DNA of 64,000 bases, from NCBI GenBank assembly GCA_949128115.1, contig OX421962.1, positions 55,717,787 to 55,781,786 of the forward strand. Reading direction: 5' to 3'. Every line of letters starts with the position of its first letter. Position 1 is the stretch's first letter. Shown here in pieces: positions 14,601-26,600 of the stretch. This DNA comes from Anaspis maculata (Eukaryota; Arthropoda; Insecta; Coleoptera; Scraptiidae). The notes beneath the pieces are model-generated. The model saw nothing but the letters and a program-made list of their open reading frames with translations. It had not been told where the DNA came from and did not search any database. A program made the translations under genes and the position numbers.

Positions 14601-17600
14601 ACCCTGTATAGAAAGGTGAAAATAAGCTTACAGGAAGATACAGAAGATCATGGAACAACGACGCTTTTGACGTACAATAGCTTATTTTCAAGCCCTTTAA
14701 AACCTCTATTCAGAATATGTGGAAGTTATGACCCATCTGTCATCTGTCAGAAATTATACGATCTGTCAAAACCCAAACTTTGGCATTTATTATTATTAAC
14801 AACGCGAGAAGTACTAAACAGCTTTAAACCAGATCTGGGTTGCAACAAGAGTACCTACCTCACAAAGGTCTGATAGAATGTAAATTCTATCAAAAGGAAA
14901 ATGAATAGATTCGATTCAACTTTAGAAAACAAACTTTCAAAAATAATCGGAGTTTCCGCCAAAATTTTTTGGTGTCCTGAATTTCTTCTTAGGTGTTAGC
15001 AACAGTTAGTGTTAGTAGCTCTTGTATTCTATTGGCCGATCAGAAATACCAAAACAAAATTGAATATGAGGCCGTTGTAAATTTTGATTCAGGGTGATCA
15101 CGAATTGACAAAAATTAACTGTTGGTGGCAAAATTATAAGAAAGAAATACCAACCGCTGAGTGTACAGATTTCCATTCACTATACAGAGTGAGTCATGAA
15201 GCAGATAAATACATTTTGTCTCAAAAAACAAATTTGTTTTTGCTGGGAAACCATGTGATCATCTGCTCTACATCGATTGAGAGATCAACTGGAGGTTTTG
15301 GAGGCATTATTAAAGAATAATAATTTTCGGGGTTTTTGACTCACCCTGTATAGTAAATGAAAACTTAATCAGATCCAGTGATTCTTCTTTCTCATAATTC
15401 TGTCACCAACAGTTCGCTAAATTATTTTGAAATAACGAAACTAGAAGGGTTCGAAGGACTTTGATCCTTCATAACTTCGAAAATGAAAGTCGAAGAAGTA
15501 TTTTTTATTATCTCGCGAGGGCTTCACAGAAGATTCCATATATCGTAACGCTATTTTGATGCGCCATTTCTTGATCACCTGTATAATGTTTTACCTTGTG
15601 TTTTACGAATCAACTACTAACCCAAAGTAAATGGTCCAAACGTACGTACGTTTACGTAGGAATTGTGAAGCTGGATTTGGATTCAGAAGATAGAATTCAG
15701 TACGAAACTATAACAAACAAGTCCATATACGCGACATAAAATGGCAAAACACCGCAAATGAATTAGACGGGATGCCCTTTGGGCCTTTGGCATGATAACT
15801 CCTCAATCAAATGAGGTCAAAGTGTCTTTCCCTCAGTATTGTGTTTTATCTGCATACAGATCTTTTTTCAAATGGACTGGCCCGACTGACAAAGTGTGAA
15901 CATAAAACGTATGGTTGCCTCTTTAGGTTCGATAAAACCGGTAAATAGTAGGTATGGGTAGACTGTACAGGTCCATGGTAGACTGCTATACTACTAACGT
16001 CGTTATGGTAGCTAACGTGAATTCAAAAGTTCGCAGAGGTCAATTTTTACGCAGATTATTACAGACAACACCCTTGATTATTAGAGCTACAAGAATAATT
16101 ATTACTTATTATTTTCCCACTCTCGAGGGCAACCGAATAAAATGGATACAAACAATAAAATCTGACGGCTGTCACTTCGGACCTCTTTTTTGCAATAATC
16201 AAAGAGTATCATTCGTGCTTGAAATTTTCCAAGATGATTTTGAGCAAGTGTTTCCCTTGGGCTGGTTGTCTCTAGATAGATGCTCTTCTCCTACGGAGTG
16301 AGGCATTTATCGCTACAACCAGCACTCGCGATCGCCTGGCCAAAATTATCGTGAAAATCTAAGCACTACTGGTGATATTACTGTTGAAAAAATAGCATCG
16401 TTCACTGTCAACAGTGGTAACTTTCAGAATATCCTTTGATGAAAAGTACAGTTTAGGTATAGGTACCTAATACCTATACGGTTCATTTAAAAATTCTTGG
16501 TACAGATAGAAGTTTTTGACGATTTGACCAATCCAAATGCGTCGTGTGGCGAAACTCTCAGCCCTCAACCCAGTAGAACTATACTAGGGTTGAACGCACT
16601 ATACATCTTGCGTATATTTTGTGTAGGTTAGGTATGGGTACACTATGTAGCATCCCTACACACGATAAAGTCAAGTAGGTAGGTACCTAAGGTAATTTGT
16701 AGATATTGTAGATACCTACTAGACAACACATCTAACATCTAGATATAGAAATTTTAATCTGCGTGGTTTTGTTCATTTCAGTGAGATGTAAGTAGATACC
16801 TGCTGTTGTTTTTGCGTTTCATGCAACACTTCTCTTCATTATTATATTTTTCTAGCGCCCAGGAAGTTGCCAAGATTTTTTTTGGCTAGCTAGAGCAGAA
16901 AAAACTGTAGGTATTGTGCTTGCTAGGATCCAACATCGTCTTCTTGTTGTCAACTCAAGACATAGTTATTATCATTACTTCCATCTTGTTGCGAAGAGAG
17001 AATGTGAATGTGTTTCTTCTAGCGTTTCTTCATCCATACAGGTATAGGTAGATACTCTTATCTCTGATCATCACTTCAGTCGAGTACAACAAAATTGTAG
17101 AACTTTTTCAATACAAATTTTAGCAGTATCTACTTTAAGTATCTACCCTTGATCCCGTAAATAACCTGTCGATTGACTATCATTTACTTTTGAACAATTC
17201 TTCAGAATAAAGCCGTTATGTTCTCTTCTCACCTCACCTTGTGATGAAATTGCTCTTGCCCGCCAAAGCCAAAACTAAAGCGACAAGTCAGGTAGACCCA
17301 GGAAAAGATTTCAGGTTTCCAAGGTATCGCCCATATGAATGACAAATTAAATAAAAAATGCAAGGACCTTATTCACTTTTTCAATTTATCAGATCTCTGA
17401 CGTGACTAGATGAAACAATTTCAATAAAAATAGACAAATAAATAAAAAATACGTGATGTTAGAGGTGATATCATGCGTGGTATCCGCACAAGGATACGGG
17501 AAAGGTGGAAAGGAAATGTCAACAACAAACACTATCAAGAGTACGAGTATACTGGTAATAACAAAAATTAAAATATAAATGAGACAGGTGTCATCGACGT

Positions 17601-20600
17601 AATCAGCACCTGCACATGGTCTGGAAATTGGGTCAAGTTTGTAAATAGCATAGAACATCACAGGTAATTATTGAGTAGCAATTATTATTTTTCAACATTT
17701 TGCCATAGACCTGACGGACAAATCTCAAGCAGCCTTACATTTTAATAAGAGTACCACTGAAATTCTTGCAACACTGTCTTAATACTGGCCTCGCACTCAA
17801 TCTCTTAATATAGGTATCCTGGATATAGGTACTCCCGGATCTTGTTTGTCTCCGTCGCGGTATTCATATATGATTAATCAGATGTCGGTGATTCAGTTCC
17901 ATTAGGTCCTATCCGATGAACTGGATTCTTGGCAAGGATCAAGCTCTATCTAACTAATACGGCCAACGATATTGTCCCTAAGATCCTGGACAGTTCGGGA
18001 CTCATTCAGAGAAGCCAGAGACTCCACAAGCCCCCAAAGAAAGAAGTCTAAGGGAGTTGAAATATACAGAACCTTGCCGGTTGATAATTGAAAATTGAAA
18101 CAAAAATTCCACAAAAAGCACGAACATTTTGTAGAAAACCAAGTTTTATAATTATTATTTAAGAAAAATTTTCAAGTTGTGCAATTGTGCATGTAAAATG
18201 ATGAAATTGCAAGCCTTAATGAATATTTAGATCGAAAAATGACAGCGTAATCTTCTCAAGAAGCAACGCTATCGCTGATTAAAGTTCTATACCTCTATAA
18301 AACCACCTGCTATACAGGGTGCTCCAGGTTTTAGTCGACAAACTCTGCAGGCTGATATAGGATAAAAAAAGGTCGACTCACCCCAAAAAGTACATATCTA
18401 AAATGCATATTAAAAAAGTTACAGGCCTTCAAAGTTGCAGAAAAAAATTGTTTTTCTCTTGATTCCGCTCAAATTTTGCACATATGGTTAACAAACACGT
18501 CCCCAGTGATTTCTTGAAAAAAAAATTCTGTCAGAATGACGCAGTGCCGTAGATATGGGGGGTATTGAATATTTAATTGTTGCTGAAATTATGAATTTTC
18601 ACAACCAATTTTTAATTTCTCATGAGCTAAATTATGGATCAATAAACTTTGAATTGAAAAAAAAGTTGAAAGTAGTTGGATCAAAGCTTGCTCGAATTTT
18701 GAAACATTTACGTAATTCGGTGTTTTTAAACGTTGAAACACAAATATCTCCGGAACTGCTGCTCCAAATGTAGCAATGACACGCCAACTTTCCCTTCAAA
18801 ATTGAACGCCGAATTCAATACTTTCAACGGTTTTCCAAAATATCCAGTGGCGTAGAAAGTAGCCATGGTACCGAAGTACCGATGACGCATATCTACGGTA
18901 CTGCGTCATTCTGACAGAATTTTTTTCAAGAAATCACTGATGACGTGTTTGTTAACCATATGTGCAAAATTTCAGCAAAATCGGTCAAGGTGTTCAAAAG
19001 TTATCAAGAAAAAAACAATTTTTTTCTGCAACTTTGAAGGCCTGTAACTTTTTCAATATGCATTTTAGATATATACTTTTCGGGGTGAGTCGACTTCTTT
19101 TCTTATCCTCTATCAGACTGTAAAGTTTGTCGACTAAAACCTGGACCACCCTGTATATTTACAAAACTTAAATTACCTCTAAATTGTTTAAACTGTTGTT
19201 AAGTATTCCTTGTAAGTATTATACAGACCACTGTTGGGGATAGGTCGTCATTCAATAAATAACTCTCTCTCTCTTCCTCTTAAAATCTACATGAGAAATT
19301 GACTTTTCAAGTCAAGTCAAGTCAAAACGGAGACTAAATACCTGTATGAGACAATAAGGTACGTCGTAAGCGCAGCATGGCTCATTGACTTACTTCCATG
19401 CTATGCGTTGTGCCACAAGAGCAATGCTGCGTTAACGGCTGAAATTAAAACTATACTGGTCAGTAAGCTGACTAAACCCACCCTTAGGGTTCGGGCAGTG
19501 AAAAGAAAGATTTTATCTTCAGGGTGTGGTTGAAAAAACAGAATTTTTCTTTGAATAACCTGCACAAATTTTGTTTTAGATACTTAGCATTTTATACAAG
19601 GTTTTAGATTCTAAACCTCCAATCAAATGAAGACGTAGGCGTAGGTGTACATGAGGTTTTTTTTACCTTGAAAATAAAATTGATGCAAAAATTCACTATA
19701 TGGCTTGATGAAATAAGGGAATAATTAATTGCTGAAATAATAATCGATTATTCAAGTGGAAAAAAATCAATCTATTAGATTCTTCAATAGCCGATTAATC
19801 GATTTTCCAATAAATTGACTATTCGATTATAAATAAATCGAATTATTGTCTTAAAGGGGGGAGGGCAATATCCACATAGCGCTCTTTGGCTGACCACTGT
19901 ATTCCGCATATTAGGTATTCATGTTGAAAAACCGCAATGCATTCTTGATAGCGATTCAAATTTTGCGGGGGGAAGTTATGACCTAGGCTAGGCAGCAACA
20001 TGTGGCGCTATCTCTCGGTAATCGAATCGGCGAATCCTTGGGTATTTTATATTTGTCAAATTTAGGAAGTAACGTAATTTGTGACTAACTGTCGATATTA
20101 AAAAACTATGGTAGATGTGTGAAATGTTGTGGTTGTATTGTAGGTGCGTTAACACATTGCCATAAAAATTTATGACATGTTCATGCATCTCCATAACACC
20201 CAAATTTTATTGGCATGTGAGTAATGTGTTTAGAGTGAATAGAGTTTGTGGGTTTCATGACAGATTGTGAAAAAGTTCACTTGGTAATTAACTGGAATAT
20301 CGGATATTTACACAATTGGTATACGACGGTACCATCATGCATGGATTGATGGTCCTGGTATTATGTATTTATAAATTTCATTAGCAGAAAGGAACTGCTT
20401 ATGATAAAGTCGTCACTATATATATATTGGTATAGAAACTTTGCCCGCATTTTTGTTCCTTTGTTGAATTTTCTGTTTTTGACCCACATCAGAAAATGCA
20501 AATCAATCCACTGAGCTTCAGGGTTAGATATTATTGCAAATAAGTGCATATATTGAAAAACTCTATAATTACTTATTAATAGAAACATTTCATGCCGGCT

Positions 20601-23600
20601 CAGATCATTACGAATAATCAAAATAGAAAAAAAATGAATTTTATTAAATATTGACTGGGACGGAACCACGTGTGAATCGTCGTGTGAAATGTTCCTTTCG
20701 TTTTCTACCCTGATGGTATTATACTCTAATATTTGAGAAGTATGCCATTGAGATAGAAAATTGTGATTAGATAACCTACACAACTTTGTGTAAAACCTCA
20801 GTATTCAAAACCCAAATGAAAAAATATGACCTGAGCCAAGGTTGCATTGGAGCATAGTTGAATAATTTTACTTTTTAGCTTGAAGAATACCGATAATCGC
20901 GATGCGATAACCGTGAAATTTACTTAAAAATCGATTCAGAACGGCATTTTGACATCCTCAAGAATACAAGGCCTCTGAATGATAAAAAATGTGGGAAATT
21001 GTATTCTTTGTATACTAATTATTTCTAAATAAATTAGGTCAAGTTCATTCTAGACATTTCATAAGTTTCCGTTTGAACGTTTCGATTTATTTTCTATGCA
21101 TGCATGTGAAGAACGTCACGTTTGCGTTGAATAGGTGCACCAAATTGGCCTCTTTGGTTGGAAAAGGGAAGGAAATTGCTGTGGTGTTTTCTGCTTTATT
21201 TGTATTTTTGTGTCACTATTCCAATTTATGTAGATAGCGTGCATGCGGTGGTCAGTCAGTCACGCAGGGAGACCGCTCGCACGCTAAAAATCGATCTTAT
21301 TCCAGCCTTCCCCTAACCGCAAAATCTGAGTGCGAGAGAATGAATTTAATTATTGTTTGTAAATATTTGAATGGAAATTAAATTACTTACATTCATTTTG
21401 TTCTTCGAATCTAATGTGGGATGAAAAACCTGGCAATCGTTTCTAATTCCTGTTTTATTGAACAAACTATGGAGATATATTATATGGGTAACAACCAGTG
21501 TAAGTAACCAAACCAGAATAAATGCGCGAGGGTGGAGGCTGAAAGGTGATTTAATTTTTTTGGTTCCCATTTTTCACCAAGAAACAGAAATATCCAATCC
21601 ATGTTGAAACCGAGGCTGAACCAAGATACTTCGCTCGCATTCTCGCATATTTTTCAGTCGTGACCCCCCTCCCCCCCATTGAATACTTTTAGCTACGCCA
21701 CTGGCATGGATGGCCACTGGTAACATCATCATTGAAACATCCTGTAGATAAGTCTTGAATTATCTTCATTTCTTTGATGTTGATTGTTGATTCTCGACGT
21801 TTGAAGATAAAATAATGTAGTATACTTGAGTATTGCCTGTGGTATTGCCATGCGGAGCTGGAGTGACTTTATGAAGGCTCATCTGGTAGTTGCCGGACTC
21901 TACGTAAAGTATCACTTTAGCTTCTTATAATATAATATGCCTATTAAGTGACTAACATTTTACGAGTAGTTAGGTACAATATTATTATGTTCTTGCTTAA
22001 TTCTAACGGTGTCCCATGAAAATTCGTCTTGATTAAGTAGATAGGTATACCTATCTCACAGATGCACGCGGGAGGTCCCCCGGTACCTCCTCCCGGTAAT
22101 AAAACCGCCGTTAATTTTTGATTGACCAGGATGGACATATGCGTCTCAATTTTTGTGCGATAATAATGAAATTACAATGGGAATGTGCCGTTAACATTAA
22201 TGAGAACTTTACACACGCATTCCTTTATTCCTAGTAGCCATGCTACTTACCTACCTGCCTACATGATAAAAACAATAAATATTTTTGTTGTCCCTCAATA
22301 AGATAAGACATTTGAAGAAGTCGCCATGTTTGCACGCATTGCGATTCAGATTAGGTACAAAATCTGCGGCTGCGGAACTTCAACCCGGAGTCATCTAAAT
22401 ATGCCGGTTGTCTAGATCTCAAGTCAATTATAACGTTATAAACACTTTTGTTTTTGAATCTTTTATTCTTTATGCAGGCGCAAAGTTCAACTGTCTTCAT
22501 ACAAATTGAGAAAACGCTGCACTTTTTTTTTAGTCAACGGGAGTGTTAATAATTGGGTGAAACATGATGTCGTATTATTATGTTGATACTGGAGGGATTT
22601 ATCCTAGACCACGAGAAAGGTGTTAGTTTTGTTTCTTGAATGCCACGAATAACTACTAACTTAATTTGTTATTTTCTTGTTGCAGACCATGCGAGAGGAA
22701 CCGTCAAAACGACATGCCGGAATCTGAGAGCCCTCTGGGACAGTGGCCCCACAGCCTGAGCTCCATGATGGCATGTCTGGGCTGTACGCTGGGCCTGTTC
22801 AACATATCACGTTTTGCGATTTTGACTGTACACTTCGGGGCCAACTTCATCTTCCAATTCTTCTTTTTATCGATGGTGTTCGGTCTGCCGCTTTTTACGC
22901 TGCAGCTCTGTCTGGGCCAACAGCTGGGGGCCGGTGTCATAGACATGTGGAGAATTTCGCCGTTATTCCAAGGAGTTGGAGTCGCCTTGCTGTTGACCCA
23001 AGCACTGATCGGACTGTACAGCATCGTCGGGGTGTCCTGGATGTTTGTGTTTTTTCGAGACTCGTTCATCACAAAAATGGACAAGTACCGATGGGCCGAG
23101 CCGTTCCTATACTATCGAGACGGTAATGCACGTTTTTCTTCATTATTTGTACTTTTAAGTGACCACTCTGCCTTTATAGTTACCTTTAAACCGAATTTCA
23201 TGCCTGATTCACCCACCATCCTGAGCCTTGCGAATAACACTCTAGATACTTACACTAGGAGCTATAAAATCCAGAATTTTAAGAGAAATTTTCCAGGGGA
23301 AAAAAACTTGAAGGATGGATTTTTACCAAACGAACAGGCTATTTGAATTTTCTTTGCTTCGTTTTTGAAAAAAAAAAGTAGGTAGATAGAAGGTACCTAG
23401 TCATATCCCATTCACTTTTTATTTTCAGTAGAATGACTTTGGAGCAAAAATAAAGTGACAAGCTGGAGCGCTGGGAGAATACGGCTGATGCCCGCTGATA
23501 GTTTCGCTCCAAAACTTTGCAAGTGCCATCAGCTGTAGGCGTGCCCCTAGCTTGTCACTTTATTTTTCAGCGTCAAAAGTCATTCTACTGAAAATAAAAA

Positions 23601-26600
23601 GTGGACCAGATATAAATAGATATTTTTTTACATGTTGATGTTTTGGTCGAAATGTCAAACCAACACAAAGTTTCCTATTCGTGTCCGTTCATTTTGGTTT
23701 GATGTTCTCAAAATCGAAGTTTTTAAAATGCCTAATTTTCCCAGGATTCTTGAGATCCAGAGAGTTTCAATCTCGGTTTCATTAACAACTCTCAAAATGG
23801 TTTTCTTGAATGCAATCCATTTTCTGTGAGTCGATGAGTCTCTTATCGAACATGCCCATTCAACATTAGTAATCGACGTCAGGGGTCTATTTCTAGTAAG
23901 GAGTTGATAACTCGCATCCCTGGGAATCCCGCTGTCACACATGGCAACCGGCAAGATTTTCAGGGAGGCGAGCCTTAACTCCCTGCTAGAAATGGGGCCC
24001 CAGGTAAATCCTCAGACCGACGGATTGCGGATTTTTTGTGGGGAGTCTTTTCTGTTTTCAAGATTTGCCAAGTCTTTTATTCTTGGATACCTATTTAAAT
24101 AGAATAAGTACTATAGGTTAATAAATAGGGTATGAACTTGACTATACAGGGTGTTTCATGACTTATACGACATAGCTTAAGGATAGATCCAGTTTTTTGA
24201 GGCGGATCCGGATCTGGCTTCGAAATTTTTCTAAGATCCTGCGTTTCAAAGTTACAGGGTAATTTATGTATTTTGGTCAAATCTTTGATAGGTCATAACT
24301 TTGGAACAAATGGATGGAATCGAATGAATTTGATGAATTGGAAAAGTTTCTCACTAAGAACAATCACAATGACCAATGAGGCATGAAAAAATCCAGGGCT
24401 GGACTAAAAAAAATGGCCCTCATTAATTTTTGAGCAAAACAGCCCTTTTCGCATCGGATTCCTAAAAAAATAACATTGTATTTGGAAAGTTCAGAAAAAA
24501 TGCTACAGAATCAGCTATCGAATACGAACGGCACACCTCAGTAGGTGTAGTAAAAAAAAAATAAAAAAAATTTAAATTTAAATAGCGATATTTTCTGAAT
24601 GATTTGAGATAATTCATTGCATTTACTACTTTTCAAACAGGAAACGAGCAAAATTTTCAATGAAAAAAATTCAAAACTCCTAATAATAGGTGATAAATAT
24701 ATTACATGTTATTTACAAATGGTTTTCAAAATGCCCTCCCCCAACTTCGACGCATTTTCTACATCTCGTCAATAAATGTCTAGTGGCTTTTCGAATGGTT
24801 GGTTTATTGTTCCGCGTTTCATTAGCATCTGCAATGATCTTTCCTCTCCAATCCTTCCTGGTGTTTATTTCCGTCTTGTAGACCTCGCCTGTGCGTCTCT
24901 AACAACCCAGGCAAAACATTTTGGAGGAAGTTTAGATAGCCTTCCCTCGTCAGCCGTTCCTCAAAGAAATGTGGCCTAATCAAAGTGTCGTCAACCACTC
25001 CGCACCACAAATTCAGTGAAAACCTCTGCTGAGAGTTCTTTAGTATCGCGGCATAAGGTTTTTGTATGCCCATATGTGCGAATTTTTCAGTAGTTTTGAA
25101 GGTTCTCTTCATTTTTTCGTTTCTCTTCGGTTCCGTTTTCGCCGCCCGCGTTGTACGAAGGCAATTTCGGACTTCTCATTATTGTTATTGTGTATCACTA
25201 CATTTTTCAACCCACAACCTCCCCTATTGTAACGCGCTGGACATCAGTGGACCACAGGGAGCGCTCTCTCCATCTCACGGTGCCGGACGTCACAAGGTAG
25301 GTCCTTTTTAATTTTTCACTTCAATACTTAAGACAGTGTATCCCAGCTGAAACATCTTGGCGTGATTCTCTCTGAAACCGTTCACCCAATACAATTCTTC
25401 TTTTTTGTAAAATTAAGCCCTAAATCTAAGCTTCAATCAGAAGCTAGAGCTAGAGAGGTGCCGGTGTCTGCAGCTGCTCTACTTCCCAAAATATGGCAAT
25501 TTGAACAGGCCTCGGAACAGGCACATAATTATGGAGATTTATGATTAGCAAAAAAAACAATTCTACATCAGGATGCAATTGGGGCACCGTCTAATTTTTC
25601 ATGAAACGTCAGAGAATACTTGGATGCAGAATACCCCCATCGCTGGATTGGTCGCGGGGGTCCTCATTCCTGGCTCCCAGATCTCCTGATCTCACAGTCC
25701 TAGACTACTATGTATGGAGCCACATGAAAGATCTAGAAGTCTACAAGACGGAAATGAACACCAGGAAGGATTGGAGAGGAAAGATCATTGCAGATGCTAA
25801 TGAAACGCGGAACAATAGACCAACCATTCGAAAAGCCACTAGACATTTATTGACGAGATGTAGAAAATGCGTCGAAGTTGGGGGAGGGCATTTTGAAAAC
25901 CATTTGTAAATAGCATGTAATGTATTTATCACCTATTATTAGGAGTTTTGAATTTTTTTTATTGGAAATTTTGCTCGTTTCCTGTTTGAAAAGTAGTGAA
26001 TGCAATGAATTATCTCAAATCATTCAGAAAATATCGCTATTTAAATTTTAATTTTTTTTTTTACTAAACCTACTGAGGTGTGCCGTTCGTATGGGATAGC
26101 TGATTCTGTAGCATTTTTTCTGAACTTTCCAAATACAATGTTATTTTTTTAGGAATCCGATGCGAAAAGGACTTTTTTGCCCAAAAATTAATGGGGGCCA
26201 TTTTTTTTAGTCCGGCTCTGGATTTTTTCATGCCTCGTTGGTCATTGTGATTGTTCTTAGTAAGAAACTTCTCCTGTCAAATTTCATTTGATTCCATCCA
26301 TTTGTTCCAAAGTTATGACCTATCAAAGTTTTGACCAAAATCGTAATAAATAAATCACCCTGTAACTTTGAAACGCAGGATCTTAGAAAAATTTCGAAGC
26401 CAGATCCGGATCCGCCTCAAAAAACTGGATCTATCCTTAAGCTATGTCGTATAAGTCATGAAACACCCTGTATATACAAAAGTCATATATTTGCATATAA
26501 TTCATTATGCAAAGAAGTAATCGTAATCAGAACCCTCGAATTAGAAACCGCCTGCCAATCAGATTGTGTACAGTTAAGAGCACCGAATTTCATGAACCTG

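Larger units (their letters stand above)
2611..22685 (+). other. 20-kb intron 1 of the SLC6-like gene, filled with inverted-repeat elements
   Basis: Begins gtgaga and ends ttgttgcag. No convincing coding exon was seen on either strand. It holds the inverted-repeat elements at 4438-4664, 5618-6053, 7359-8904, 10804-11036, 13431-14608, 15181-15352 and 18311-19157, annotated separately. The remaining stretches (about 2611-4437, 6054-7358, 8905-10803, 11037-13430, 15353-18310, 19158-22685) are AT-rich with short ORFs lacking recognisable domains. Around 19410-19500 is a half-copy related to the MITE at 32354-32517. Confidence 0.7.
24143..26474. mobile_element. Mariner-derived foldback element with rearranged transposase pieces
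   Basis: Begins tatacagggtgtttcatg and ends catgaaacaccctgtata. Two arms (24143-24883 and 25739-26474) are near-perfect inverted copies, each carrying the 3' end of a Tc1/mariner-family transposase reading outward. The unique centre (24884-25738) holds a minus-strand internal transposase segment (about 25190-24884, with L-N-L-W-C-G) and a plus-strand segment (about 25580-25740, with R-W-I-G-R-G-G-P and R-S-P-D-L-T-V-L-D) disrupted by a stop and a frameshift. The normal Q-H-D-G-A-P catalytic box is altered. Inactive as read. Confidence 0.88.

Noticed and set aside
15090..15581. Larger transposon around the MITE at 15181-15352
   Set aside because: Only about 10 bp of end similarity (agggtgatca and ttgatcacct), with no further arm complementarity.
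15954..16301. 115-residue plus-strand open frame
   Set aside because: No domain or conserved motif recognised and no splice signals tied to neighbours.
20361..20783. 140-residue minus-strand open frame in intron 1
   Set aside because: Low-complexity Ile/Phe/Asn-rich product typical of AT-rich noncoding DNA.
24690..25932. Two near-identical 63-residue frames on opposite strands
   Set aside because: Antisense of the transposase 3' end in each arm of the mariner-derived foldback.
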